From positions 84,802 to 148,801 of the forward strand of contig DEHZ01000004.1 in the NCBI GenBank assembly GCA_002352205.1: a stretch of 64,000 bases of DNA, written 5' to 3'. The notes under the pieces are model-generated. The model worked only from the letters and a program-made list of their open reading frames with translations. It ran no database searches and was not told where the DNA came from. The position numbers and the translations under genes are program-made. Below, in pieces: positions 29,967 through 38,341 of the stretch; the stretch's first letter is position 1; every line of letters starts with the position of its first letter. This DNA is from Flavobacterium sp. UBA2787 (GTDB lineage: Bacteria; Bacteroidota; Bacteroidia; Flavobacteriales; Flavobacteriaceae).

Positions 29967-31232
29967 TTACATCTTTACAAACTTTCTATTCTCCACCACA
30001 TTTCCTGAAATAAGTTTCAAGAAATAAACTCCCGCTTGTAAGTCTTGCACATCGAGTTCATTGGTGTTATCATGACTACTTTTCACTGTTTTTCCATGAA
30101 TATCAATCACTTCTAGTGTATCAATAGCCAATGATGAAGAAATCCTAAGCATGTTTGCTACTGGATTCGGATAAAGTGTGATGTTAGCTTCCAAATTTGT
30201 TTGCGGAAGAGCCAATGTTGAATCCGGTCGTGTGGCAACCGCTCCCAAACAATTGTTATAATTCGTCATCATATTTATCACCGAACCTTCTTCGCTATTG
30301 ATTGTGGTGGTACTTGTAACAAGTCCGGTTTCTAATGAAATGCCAAATAAACTCTCACCATTACTAAAATAATAAGTTCCCGTAGTTGGGTCAATTGTTG
30401 ATCCGGCATTTACAGAATACGCATAAGTTGGCAGCGGAACTTCAGAAATGTTTGTTACTTCTCCGGTGGTAGGATTAATTTTTCCAAAACGTGTATAATA
30501 AATAGAGGAAGGAAACGAAACATCAGGATTTTGCACCTGAGTATTTTCCACCACCAAACCATAAACCGTTTCATCGGCACAGTTATAGGTAAAATTAGTA
30601 AAATTGAATTCGTTTGGGTTACTAAAAACAATATCCGGGTTGCTATATACCGCTCCGTTATATAAATCGATACCCATAAACTTAGTACCTGTTGAATAAT
30701 AATAAACCATTTCTCTTGGGTCGATGGCTGTTCCGGCCAATTGATAACCTTGTCCAATAGACGTTTGCGAAAGCTGGGTTAAATTACCGTTATCGCTATT
30801 TAATTCAGCAAGATACATACCAATAAATTGATTGTTTTCTGTAAATGTTCTGGCTAAACCGTACAGTTTATTGTTTGAATTATTATAGCGAACATTATCA
30901 AAATACGTAGTTCCGCCAAAAAAACTGTTGATAGGTAATTCGTCAATAATATCACCTGTGAAAATATCAAACGACATCATAAAATTAATGGAAACCAAAT
31001 TAAACCGATTGGTCGATTGGTTGAGCGAACCACCCGTGATACTAAAAATATTTGGGCTGGTTTCTTCCCCAACATTGGTAACAATTCCATCGGTTGGATC
31101 TACTGTACCTATTCGAATGCTAGGGCCAAATTCGGTACTATATTTAGATACAACTGTATACAATTCATCTGTGGCTTGAGCACTCAGTTGCAGTGCAGTT
31201 GCCAAAACCAGTACAAGTAATGTTCTTTTCAT
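29967..31232 (-). CDS. T9SS type A sorting domain-containing protein
   Basis: A 421-residue exported protein with signal peptide (MKRTLLVLVLATALQLSAQA). The central region has repeating blade-like units (NNKLYGLARTF, DETVYGLVVENT, TGTYYFSNGESLFGISLETG) that suggest a beta-propeller. The last 75 residues are a type A T9SS signal: ITLYPNPVANMLRISS, then VIDIHGKTVKSS, and GVYFLKLISGNVVENRKFVKM. It should be secreted through the type IX system and attached to the cell surface. No catalytic motif is visible. It has the opposite orientation to both neighbours. Confidence 0.92.
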   Translation of the reverse strand: MKRTLLVLVLATALQLSAQATDELYTVVSKYSTEFGPSIRIGTVDPTDGIVTNVGEETSPNIFSITGGSLNQSTNRFNLVSINFMMSFDIFTGDIIDELPINSFFGGTTYFDNVRYNNSNNKLYGLARTFTENNQFIGMYLAELNSDNGNLTQLSQTSIGQGYQLAGTAIDPREMVYYYSTGTKFMGIDLYNGAVYSNPDIVFSNPNEFNFTNFTYNCADETVYGLVVENTQVQNPDVSFPSSIYYTRFGKINPTTGEVTNISEVPLPTYAYSVNAGSTIDPTTGTYYFSNGESLFGISLETGLVTSTTTINSEEGSVINMMTNYNNCLGAVATRPDSTLALPQTNLEANITLYPNPVANMLRISSSLAIDTLEVIDIHGKTVKSSHDNTNELDVQDLQAGVYFLKLISGNVVENRKFVKM

Positions 31233-31601
31233 AGCTTAATATTGTTTAATGCGTTACTAAATACTGCAATTAAGTATTAATAATTTATTTTTTACTAAAG
31301 GTAATGTATATATAAATTCAAATGTTAAAATATAACGCATTTAACTATTGTTTAAGCAGTTAGAATAGAAATGTGAGGCATTTAATTTATATTTTTAAAC
31401 AATGCACAACCTGAAACTTGGAACTTGAAACTTTTTAACCGCAAAGAACGCTAAGGATTTCGCAAAGAGCACAAAGACGCTTCGCTTTTAATAGAACACA
31501 GATTAGAGGGATTTACCAAATTTATTAGGAAATTAGTGAGGTGTAGAAGTTTTTTGTATTCTATATGAGAAAATTGATATTAAAAATGAGTAAATTGCAT
31601 T
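31233..31601. other. 369-bp gap with decayed interspersed repeats
   Basis: It contains CCTGAAACTTGGAACTTGAAAC (about 31410-31431) and CGCAAAGAACGCTAAGG through CGCAAAGAGCACAAAG (about 31440-31475). Both relate to sequences at 55360-55400 and 55526-55550. The rest is AT-rich. No gene or RNA is apparent. Confidence 0.6.
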
Positions 31602-32597
31602 ATGAAAAAGATACTACAACACATATTCATCTTTATTATCATAGTAGGTTTTTGCATTTTTATTGCCTTTAAACTCTCACCCTATCCTTCTGCTTGGATT
31701 GTGAGACATGGTTTTAACAAAGAGGCTATACGAGTTAATAAAGCTTTGGAAAAGTTTGTTCCAAAAAATATTAAAACGATAGGCAACTTGCATTATGACA
31801 CAAAAGACAAGGATGCTTTTTTAAATGCATATTTTCATTCAGATACGGTTAAAATAAAAAACAAATTACCTATTATTGTATGGACTCACGGAGGTGGTTT
31901 AATCTCCGGTAATAAAGAACAATTAAGTAATTACTGCAAACTACTTGCTTCATATGGTTATGTTGTTTTTTCAATTGATTATTCAATTGCTCCCGAAAAA
32001 AAATATCCAACACCCATGCGGCAACTAAATAAAGCATTGGAATATATTTCTTCTAACTCCGAAAAATTCTATGCAGATAATTCTTTTTTTGTTTTGGCAG
32101 GCGACTCAGGCGGTTCAATGATTTCTGCAGCCACAGCCAATATTATAACAAATCCGAGTTATGCTCAACTAACCAAAGTTAAACCAGGATTAGATTCCAA
32201 ACAATTGAGGGGACTATTGCTATATTGTGGAATTTATGAAATTGATAACTTAAACACAGATGGTGCCTTTGGTGCATTTTTAAAAACTGTTCAATGGGCC
32301 TATTTTGGTAAAAAAGATATTTCAGATGATGAATATGCAAAAAGTGCTTCTGTTACAAACTTTCTTACCCACTCATTTCCACCCACTTTTATTTCTGCCG
32401 GCAATGATGATCCTTTACTCCCGCAATCCAAACTATTATCTCAAAAACTTTCAGCTTTAGGTACTCCAATAGATACATTGTTTTTTCCGGAAAATTATTC
32501 TATTAAATTAGGGCACGAATACCAATTCACCTATGATAAATCAGGCAAAATGGCACTTGAAAGGTCTTTATATTTTCTTAAAAATATTGCTAAGTAA
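31602..32597 (+). CDS. alpha/beta hydrolase, HSL-type esterase
   Basis: A 331-residue hydrolase with an N-terminal hydrophobic segment (about residues 8-27) that is an uncleaved anchor or signal. It carries the hormone-sensitive-lipase features: the oxyanion motif HGGG (in WTHGGGLISG, about residue 95), the second element DYSIAPEKKYPTP, and the nucleophile in GDSGGS (about 168-173). The acid lies in SAGNDDPLLPQS and the catalytic histidine in GHEYQF. It should cleave carboxylic esters; the natural substrate is unknown. It is followed 108 nt later by a GH13 lipoprotein on the same strand. Confidence 0.9.
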   Translation: MKKILQHIFIFIIIVGFCIFIAFKLSPYPSAWIVRHGFNKEAIRVNKALEKFVPKNIKTIGNLHYDTKDKDAFLNAYFHSDTVKIKNKLPIIVWTHGGGLISGNKEQLSNYCKLLASYGYVVFSIDYSIAPEKKYPTPMRQLNKALEYISSNSEKFYADNSFFVLAGDSGGSMISAATANIITNPSYAQLTKVKPGLDSKQLRGLLLYCGIYEIDNLNTDGAFGAFLKTVQWAYFGKKDISDDEYAKSASVTNFLTHSFPPTFISAGNDDPLLPQSKLLSQKLSALGTPIDTLFFPENYSIKLGHEYQFTYDKSGKMALERSLYFLKNIAK

Positions 32598-32661
32598 ATT
32601 TATAATTGATACGTCGCCAAGTTGCTACTTAAAATCTATTCGTGTAACATTTTTAAAATAA

Positions 32662-32679
32662 AACAGTATTTTTACTGTT
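32662..32679 (+). promoter_or_regulatory. AACAGTA-TTTT-TACTGTT inverted repeat
   Basis: Perfect 7-bp arms with a 4-nt spacer, 26 nt before the GH13 lipoprotein start. No T run follows, so an operator is as likely as a weak terminator. Confidence 0.4.
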
Positions 32680-32705
32680 CTAGTATTAAAAGTTTACACC
32701 CCACC

Positions 32706-34037
32706 ATGAACAAAGCATTTCCCCTCCTACTACTATTGCTATTCCTCAATTGTAGTAAAAGTGATGACTCATCATCAAATATTCCTGAACCGGAAGCATT
32801 CACCATTCCGGAAACCAAAGACATTGTGATGTATGAAATCAATATCGGATCGTTTAGTCAAGCGGGAAATTTGAGCGGTATTACCAATCGATTAGATAAT
32901 ATCAAAGCATTGGGAATTAACACCATTTGGTTAATGCCAATTCATCCGATTGGCACTGTCAATTCGTTTGGTTCTCCCTATTGTGTGAAAGATTATCGAG
33001 GAGTAAATCCCGAAATTGGAGGGTTCACTGATTTAAAAAATTTAGTTGATGAAGCTCATGAACGCGGAATTGCCGTGATTTTAGACTGGGTCGCCAATCA
33101 CACCGCCTGGGATCATGCTTGGATTACACAACATCCGGACTGGTACACACAAGATGGTTCCGGAAACATCGTTCATCCGCAAGGAACCAATTGGATGGAT
33201 GTAGCCGATCTAAATTTTAGTAATACCGAAATGCGTTTAGAAATGATAGCCGCCATGGAATTTTGGATTACCGAAGCCGGAGTCGACGGCTTTCGATGTG
33301 ATGCAGCCGATTTGGTTCCGTTTGATTTTTGGCAAGATGCTCTTTCAACTCTAGAAACCAATACACAACGCGACCTCATCTTTTTGGCAGAAGGCACACG
33401 AAACGATCATTTTGCAGCAGGATTTCAAATGAATTTCAGTTGGGATTATTACAATACTGTGAAAAATGTGTTTGTTTCGAATGGAAATCCTTCGCAACTT
33501 TCTACAACAAATACGAATGAATATCAAGTTGTTCCCGCAGGAAAAAAGAAACTTCGATTTACCACCAACCATGATTTATCCAACGAACTTACACCAATTG
33601 GTGTATTTGGCAATAAAAATGCGGCTTTAGCAGCTTCCGTTGCTACTATCTTCATGAATGGAACACCCTTGATTTATTCCGGTCAGGAAGTAGGTGTGAG
33701 TAATCCATCTGTTTATACAAACGGATTAGCTATTAATTGGAGTTCAAATTCGGATATGCTTTCGGCATACACAAAATTACTACAGTTTTATAAAAGTTCA
33801 GAAGTGGCAAAAAATGGAATAATAGCCCATTTCAATACCTCCGATTTTATTGTTTTTGAAAAAACACTTGGGAATGATAAATTGCTAGTCATTATTAATA
33901 GTCGTTCTTCTGAAAAAACATTGACTGTTCCCGCCGGATTACAAGGAAATTGGGAAAATGCTTTGTTGAATGAACCTTTATCTTTAAATGGAAGTTTACA
34001 ACTCAATGCTCATGGGTATTTGATTTTAAGAAAGTAA
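32706..34037 (+). CDS. GH13 alpha-amylase family lipoprotein
   Basis: A 443-residue glycoside hydrolase. The ATG at 32706 opens a lipoprotein signal (MNKAFPLLLLLLFLNCSKSD, lipobox FLNC); a TTG-initiated extension upstream is rejected. The (beta/alpha)8 barrel carries the four GH13 regions: DWVANHT (I), GFRCDAADLV with the nucleophile aspartate (II), FLAEGTR with the acid/base glutamate (III) and FTTNHDLSNE (IV). A short C-terminal beta domain ends it. It probably degrades starch-like alpha-glucans at the outer membrane or in the periplasm. No susCD genes are nearby, so it is not part of a classic utilisation locus. Confidence 0.93.
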   Translation: MNKAFPLLLLLLFLNCSKSDDSSSNIPEPEAFTIPETKDIVMYEINIGSFSQAGNLSGITNRLDNIKALGINTIWLMPIHPIGTVNSFGSPYCVKDYRGVNPEIGGFTDLKNLVDEAHERGIAVILDWVANHTAWDHAWITQHPDWYTQDGSGNIVHPQGTNWMDVADLNFSNTEMRLEMIAAMEFWITEAGVDGFRCDAADLVPFDFWQDALSTLETNTQRDLIFLAEGTRNDHFAAGFQMNFSWDYYNTVKNVFVSNGNPSQLSTTNTNEYQVVPAGKKKLRFTTNHDLSNELTPIGVFGNKNAALAASVATIFMNGTPLIYSGQEVGVSNPSVYTNGLAINWSSNSDMLSAYTKLLQFYKSSEVAKNGIIAHFNTSDFIVFEKTLGNDKLLVIINSRSSEKTLTVPAGLQGNWENALLNEPLSLNGSLQLNAHGYLILRK

Positions 34038-34181
34038 TAATGGTTTGTTATTAATAGCACACGGATGAAAAAAGATTAATTAGATTTCCGCTGATTTCTT
34101 TGGTTCGCTTGGCGATAATAGATTAAAAAGGATTTATTCGTGCTAAATTTTAGTTATTTTAGACATTATTCTTAATCTATT

Positions 34182-34262
34182 GAGATTTCTCCTATCGTCG
34201 ACATGACAAGATTCACGGATAATATGCCGAAAATTCCAATTACCTATTACCTTTAACTAATT
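34182..34262. repeat. CGTCGACATGA repeat, copy 1
   Basis: GAGATTTCTCCTATCGTCGA starts a block that matches 34748-34830. The first 32 nt differ at only two positions; the remainder (ATGCCGAAAAT..ACCTATTACCTTTAAC) is looser. It lies 6 nt past the stop of the minus-strand gene that ends at 34268. A shorter relative is at 55487-55511. Confidence 0.7.
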
Positions 34263-34267
34263 AACCT

Positions 34268-34675
34268 TTAATTTACAACTTTCAACAACTCTTTTTCAAA
34301 CTTTTTAAAATTACTTTTATTCTTTCCCCAATCAAAAATCTGATAAGGAAAAGCACACACCGATTTGTAATCTAAATTGAGTTTTCCATCAGAACTTGCT
34401 ACTTTAACTTCTACATATTCCGACCAAGAGTTCATCGAAAAACCAACTAATCCGGTAAATTTATTTTCTTCTTGATGAAAATTTATGTTTTTCACACCTG
34501 CTCTTTTCATTACCTCTGGAAGAAGTTGCATAATGCTATCTGATTCTTGAATTTTTAATGAATTTTGATAATTAGATCTTAAAAAATAAGGTCTTCCGCT
34601 AACTAATCGAATGAGTGAGGTCAGAATAATAACACCAAAAAAAAATGACCCAAAAAATATTATTTTTAATAATTT
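34268..34675 (-). CDS. hypothetical small membrane protein with disrupted start
   Basis: The open frame runs from an upstream stop to 34268. It encodes about 135 residues with an N-terminal membrane helix (FFGSFFFGVIILTSLIRLV) followed by LPEVMKRAGVKNINFHQEEN and VKVASSDGKLNLDYKSV. The first ATG inside the frame is at 34531, which would remove the helix. An ATG at 34679 is out of frame by one base. Two single-base explanations fit: an extra G after that ATG, or a length change in the nine-A tract at 34637-34645. It may be a recent pseudogene, a phase-variable gene or a sequencing error. No family is recognised. Confidence 0.55.
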   Translation of the reverse strand, partial: KLLKIIFFGSFFFGVIILTSLIRLVSGRPYFLRSNYQNSLKIQESDSIMQLLPEVMKRAGVKNINFHQEENKFTGLVGFSMNSWSEYVEVKVASSDGKLNLDYKSVCAFPYQIFDWGKNKSNFKKFEKELLKVVN

Positions 34676-34747
34676 CCATAGTAATTTTATTTGTTAGTTA
34701 AGTATGATGAATTAAACGATATTTATGTTTTTTTATTAAAATGTTAT

Positions 34748-34830
34748 GAGATTTCTTCTATCGTCGACATGAAAAGATTACGAGAGATTATGTCCAAAAT
34801 CACCTTTCTACCCATCACCTTTCACCCTAA
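34748..34830. repeat. CGTCGACATGA repeat, copy 2
   Basis: GAGATTTCTTCTATCGTCGA opens this copy, which ends 2 nt before the stop of the TerB-like gene (34832). Same orientation and same position relative to a minus-strand gene end as copy 1. Confidence 0.7.
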
Positions 34831-34831
34831 A

Positions 34832-35233
34832 TTAATTATGTTGCTCCTTAAAAATTCCCAACAACAAATCGGCTTCAATCATTCGTGTTGGCGAATTATC
34901 CATTTCTTTTAATACACGTTTGATGGAAAAAGGATTTAGACCTAATTTTAATCCCAACTGATACATAAATTCATGTTCACGATCATGGTGATGGTTATCG
35001 CAATGCGAAAGTAATGCCAAGCGGTAAAAATGCTCAATACGTTTAAATTCCGACTTAAAAACTAAGAGCTCGTTTGGAATTGAAAATAATTCTTCAAAAT
35101 CGGCAGTCCGAACGTTTAATTCTTCTGCTACCATTTTGATAAATTCGTATTCGCGGTCGTGCAATTGACCATCTACTTTAGAAAGTTCAATCATATCGCC
35201 CAACAAGCTTAATTTTTCTTTATACGTGATCAT
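34832..35233 (-). CDS. TerB-like protein
   Basis: A 133-residue all-helical protein of the TerB/DjlA superfamily. It begins KEKLSLLGDMIELSKVDGQLHDREYEFIKMVAEEL, the typical first metal-binding half (acidic D-G-..-E pattern), and has a second half with LLSHCDNHHHDREHEFMYQLGLKLGLNP. The histidine-rich CDNHHHDREHE segment is an unusual extra. TerB domains associate with tellurite-resistance and membrane-stress systems, but an isolated TerB cannot be assigned a function. No ter operon is present here. The gene is divergent from the esterase at 35283. Confidence 0.8.
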   Translation of the reverse strand: MITYKEKLSLLGDMIELSKVDGQLHDREYEFIKMVAEELNVRTADFEELFSIPNELLVFKSEFKRIEHFYRLALLSHCDNHHHDREHEFMYQLGLKLGLNPFSIKRVLKEMDNSPTRMIEADLLLGIFKEQHN

Positions 35234-35282
35234 AAAACCATATTTTTGGCTAATTTAGTTTTTCCATTCAATTTATCAAAAA

Positions 35283-36074
35283 ATGAAGTTAATTTTCTCG
35301 TTACTTATTCTTTTCGGCATACTCATTTTTGTTAGTCAGAACGTTTGGAGTCAAAAACGCTATTCCACTTTTGAAATAGAATCTCCTCAACTGAAAACCA
35401 CCAAAAAAATATGGGTTTATCTTCCAAAAGACTATGCAAAACAAACCCGAAATTATCCTGTAATTTATATGCATGACGCTCAAAATCTTTTTGATGCTAA
35501 AACTTCCTATGCAGGGGAATGGAATGTAGATGAAACTTTAGACAGCCTGAAAATGAACGTAATTGTTATCGGTATCGAACACGGAAACGAAAAGCGTTTG
35601 GAAGAATTAACACCCTATAAACACGAAAAACACGGTGGAGGAAATGCCGATGCATATTTGGATTTTATTGTAACCACCTTAAAACCTCATGTTGATAAAA
35701 CCTATCGAACCAAAACAAAAGCCAAACATACCGCTATTTTTGGCAGTTCGTTGGGCGGATTGGTTTCGTTTTATGCAGTATTAAAATATCCTGAAATCTT
35801 TGGTAAAGTAGGCGTCTTCTCCCCTTCTTTTTGGTACACGGAAGATATTTACACATTGACAGAAAAAACAGAGAAAATCAACGCAAAACTATATTTCCTT
35901 TGCGGAGACAGCGAAAGTGAAGACATGGTGAGTGATTTCACTAAAATGACTGCTTTGGTTGAAAAACGAATTTGTAAAAAATCGAACCTCAAACAAGTCA
36001 TCATCAAAGATGGAAAACACAATGAGAAATTATGGAGAGAGAATTTTGGGGAGGCGGTTCGGTGGATGTTTTAG
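35283..36074 (+). CDS. alpha/beta hydrolase, esterase D / enterochelin-esterase-like
   Basis: A 263-residue exported hydrolase with an N-terminal signal (MKLIFSLLILFGILIFVSQ). The core shows RNYPVIYMHDAQNLFD, the nucleophile elbow FGSSLGGLVSFYA (about residues 157-169), the acid region YFLCGDSESEDM and the histidine in DGKHNEKLW near the C-terminus. This is the COG2819/COG2382 putative-esterase pattern. The natural substrate could be a siderophore ester or another acyl ester; no iron genes are close by. Its stop is at the edge of a GCAACCC-type repeat (36074-36105). Confidence 0.9.
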   Translation: MKLIFSLLILFGILIFVSQNVWSQKRYSTFEIESPQLKTTKKIWVYLPKDYAKQTRNYPVIYMHDAQNLFDAKTSYAGEWNVDETLDSLKMNVIVIGIEHGNEKRLEELTPYKHEKHGGGNADAYLDFIVTTLKPHVDKTYRTKTKAKHTAIFGSSLGGLVSFYAVLKYPEIFGKVGVFSPSFWYTEDIYTLTEKTEKINAKLYFLCGDSESEDMVSDFTKMTALVEKRICKKSNLKQVIIKDGKHNEKLWRENFGEAVRWMF

Positions 36075-36105
36075 TTGCGGGTTTGAAGGTTGCGAGTTGC
36101 GGGTT
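36074..36105 (+). repeat. left arm of a 32-bp inverted repeat around a two-gene unit
   Basis: GTTGCGGGTTTGAAGGTTGC then GAGTTGCGGGTT matches the reverse complement of 37331-37362 at 27 of 32 positions. A third relative is at 55548-55579. Confidence 0.75.
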
Positions 36106-36129
36106 ATTATAAATCCATAAAATTTCAAG

Positions 36130-37101
36130 ATGTACAATTGGAAAAAAGATAAAATAAGCATTAATAATATAGGAAAAACTAATTTTTGGTTCGGAATAAT
36201 TATTGGTATTTTAACTGCCACAACACTATCTTTTAGTTTCAATTACTTTCGAGAATTTTTCAGGTTATTTAGTCAAATGAATACCGATTTATTAATTCTT
36301 TCTGATAAAAAGGTTTGGTTTTACACATTTTTTTTCTCGTATCTATCAAGCTTTTTAGGCTTGAATATGACACTTTGGATTTGGATGAATACTGATTATC
36401 AAAAGAGGCGAAAACACAGTCTGTTAAAAAGAACGGCAAAAATGTATCACCTTTTATTTTTTTGGTTTTTCTTATTTATTATAACTCGATTTTGCAGTGC
36501 AATTTCAACAGTGTTTTTTGGGGTTGGAGGTCCATCTTATTTTGAAGAGTTAATTGATAATTATATTAATTTCTTTTTATTGATACCGATTTTTTTATTT
36601 TTTAAAAGTTGGTCAGTAATTCAATTAGTATTTAAATGTAGACTTTGGATGATTTATTCTTTTATCATTTGTATGATATTATCAATAATTTTGACATTTA
36701 TATCTAAAGTTGATCAATCTGTTTTGAATAATTCTTACCATAAAAGGTTTGAAAAAGAATATCAATATATTGATGATGAAGTTGCAAAAACCTATCATAA
36801 CTACAATTTCAAACTAAAAGATGAAACAATTAAAGCTCTAAAGGAAAGGAATACAGATGCTTCGCAATTTCAAGTTTTCAAAGTTAGGGAAGCTTTCAAT
36901 TCTAATTCAAAAGTATCTTTAGATACAATAATTTTACAACGAATGATTATCCATAATTTTAAAGAAAATTGGGTTTATTTAAACGAAAATGATCGTTTCA
37001 GTTTTAATAGATGGATGTATGTTTCGCCTTTTGATATTAAAAATCAATTAATGTTGTTTAATGAAGAGATAATGAAGCGACTGAATTATTCAAATTATTG
37101 A
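36130..37101 (+). CDS. hypothetical multi-pass membrane protein
   Basis: A 323-residue protein with about five membrane helices: TNFWFGIIIGILTATTLSF (about 18-36), FYTFFFSYLSSFLGLNMTLWIW (about 62-83), LLFFWFFLFIITRFC (about 105-120), FFLLIPIFLFF (about 146-156) and MIYSFIICMILSIILTFI (about 177-194). A soluble C-terminal half (about 195-323) contains KRFEKEYQYIDDEVAKTY. No known family is recognised. Its stop codon overlaps the TTG start of the next small gene. The pair is bracketed by a 32-bp imperfect inverted repeat, so the two genes may have been acquired together. Confidence 0.75.
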   Translation: MYNWKKDKISINNIGKTNFWFGIIIGILTATTLSFSFNYFREFFRLFSQMNTDLLILSDKKVWFYTFFFSYLSSFLGLNMTLWIWMNTDYQKRRKHSLLKRTAKMYHLLFFWFFLFIITRFCSAISTVFFGVGGPSYFEELIDNYINFFLLIPIFLFFKSWSVIQLVFKCRLWMIYSFIICMILSIILTFISKVDQSVLNNSYHKRFEKEYQYIDDEVAKTYHNYNFKLKDETIKALKERNTDASQFQVFKVREAFNSNSKVSLDTIILQRMIIHNFKENWVYLNENDRFSFNRWMYVSPFDIKNQLMLFNEEIMKRLNYSNY

Positions 37102-37328
37102 GAGAAATTGAAAATGTGTCATATTTTAAACATAAAGTCGATGACATTGAAAACTTGGATGAAACAGAGTATAGAAAATATATGTTTTCTAAAAATGAAG
37201 AATTTCATCTGGGATTTGATGTCAGTTACATCTTTTTAATTAATGAAGAATTAAAAACTAAATTCCCTACACTAATAAAACTTTTGTACTTTTATGAAGC
37301 TGAAAATTACACTATCTTTACCGAATAA
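37098..37328 (+). CDS. hypothetical small protein coupled to the membrane protein gene
   Basis: A 76-residue acidic cytosolic protein (REIENVSYFKHKVDDIEN onward). The only start available is TTG at 37098, overlapping the upstream stop in a TTGA arrangement, so translation is probably coupled. There is no signal peptide or known domain. It could be a small partner of the membrane protein. The alternative, a frameshifted tail of the upstream gene, is less likely, because the upstream frame ends naturally and the overlap is of a common type. Confidence 0.6.
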   Translation: MREIENVSYFKHKVDDIENLDETEYRKYMFSKNEEFHLGFDVSYIFLINEELKTKFPTLIKLLYFYEAENYTIFTE

Positions 37329-37330
37329 AA

Positions 37331-37362
37331 AACTCGCAACCCACCACCTTCAAACCCACAAC
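37331..37362 (+). repeat. right arm of the 32-bp inverted repeat
   Basis: AACTCGCAACCCACCACCTT then CAAACCCACAAC; inverted relative to 36074-36105 (27 of 32) and in the same orientation as 55548-55579. It lies between the two-gene unit and the DUF1456 gene. Confidence 0.75.
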
Positions 37363-37372
37363 AATTATAAAA

Positions 37373-37810
37373 ATGAACAACAACGATATCTTCAAAAAAC
37401 TCCGTGTAGCCCTTCAACTTCGTGATGATCAAATTGTAGAAATCATGGAATTGGTTAATTTTCGTATTTCGAAAGCGGAATTAGGAGCTTTTTTTAGAAA
37501 TGCTGACCACCCTAATTATATGGAATGTGGTGATCAAGTGCTTCGCAATTTTTTGAACGGATTGGTGATTCATTTAAGAGGAACAAAGGAAAACCCGAAA
37601 AATCCGATGGAAGTGATTAAAAGTCACAAACCAACTACTCCTGTCACTGAAAAACCGAAAGCTAAAACCTTTGGTGATAAAAAACCTGTTCAAAAATCAG
37701 GTCCAAGACCCACTGGAAAACCAAGCGGAAAACCGGGTTTCAAAAAGAAACCGGAAGCAAAACCTGAAATTGTTGAGAAAGTTAAATTCAATAACGGTAA
37801 GAAAAAATAG
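37373..37810 (+). CDS. DUF1456 family protein (YehS-like)
   Basis: A 145-residue protein. Residues 1-67 form one DUF1456 unit, NNDIFKKLRVALQLRDDQIVEIMEL through LNGLVIHLRGTKE; E. coli YehS has two such units. The remainder is a basic, proline- and lysine-rich tail (KPTTPVTEKPKAKTFGDKK, GKPSGKPGFKKKPEAKP) that is likely disordered and may bind nucleic acid. The function of the family is not established. It converges on a DinB gene with only 3 nt between stop codons, so the two transcripts overlap. Confidence 0.9.
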   Translation: MNNNDIFKKLRVALQLRDDQIVEIMELVNFRISKAELGAFFRNADHPNYMECGDQVLRNFLNGLVIHLRGTKENPKNPMEVIKSHKPTTPVTEKPKAKTFGDKKPVQKSGPRPTGKPSGKPGFKKKPEAKPEIVEKVKFNNGKKK

Positions 37811-37813
37811 TTT

Positions 37814-38329
37814 CTACAAATACCTCTCTGCTATAATCCGTTGATGATGTTTTTGATGTCCTGCAGCAATAAAACCAATGGCTCGCACCGTGAAAGAATT
37901 ATTTGAAGCGATTCCGGTGTGCATCAATTCTTCCTCTGTAAACGACTTGAATAAATATAACGTTGACAATCGCACTGCTTTATATTCTTGAAGTAAATCA
38001 ATTAGCGTTCTTTTATTAGCATCTGTAGTATCAACATACTCGTTTTCATCAAAACCGGGAAGTGGCGTTTGATCTTTTCGGGCAAAACGCAACGAGCGAT
38101 AAGCAAAAACACGTTCGGCATCAATTAAATGTTGCACAATATCTTTGATAGTCCATTTACCATCCGCATAACTAAATTCATGTTTTTCTGATGGAATTCG
38201 ATTTAGAAATTCTTCAAAATCTTGAATTGAATTTTCTAATTCTTCTATCAGGTTTACATTGCCTAATGCTTTTATGTAAGGAGAATAATACGATGCGTAT
38301 TCGGTTGGTTGTAAAGTGGATGAGTTCAT
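37814..38329 (-). CDS. DinB family protein
   Basis: A 171-residue four-helix-bundle protein of the DinB_2 type. Metal ligands are expected in GKWTIKDIVQHLIDAERVFAYRSLRFARKD (histidine in VQHLIDAE, about residue 67) and the C-terminal GFIAAGHQKHHQRIIAERYL. In this group the pattern DFLNRIPSEKHEFSYADGKWT is very common. Enzymes of this fold are thiol-dependent transferases or hydrolases; the substrate is unknown. It lies 12 nt downstream of ppc on the same strand and may be cotranscribed. Confidence 0.9.
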   Translation of the reverse strand: MNSSTLQPTEYASYYSPYIKALGNVNLIEELENSIQDFEEFLNRIPSEKHEFSYADGKWTIKDIVQHLIDAERVFAYRSLRFARKDQTPLPGFDENEYVDTTDANKRTLIDLLQEYKAVRLSTLYLFKSFTEEELMHTGIASNNSFTVRAIGFIAAGHQKHHQRIIAERYL

Positions 38330-38341
38330 TATTTTAATATT

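Noticed and set aside
36130-37328. Single gene split by a frameshift
   Set aside because: The stop and the TTG start overlap in a normal coupling arrangement, and the second frame shows no continuation of the first protein's pattern.
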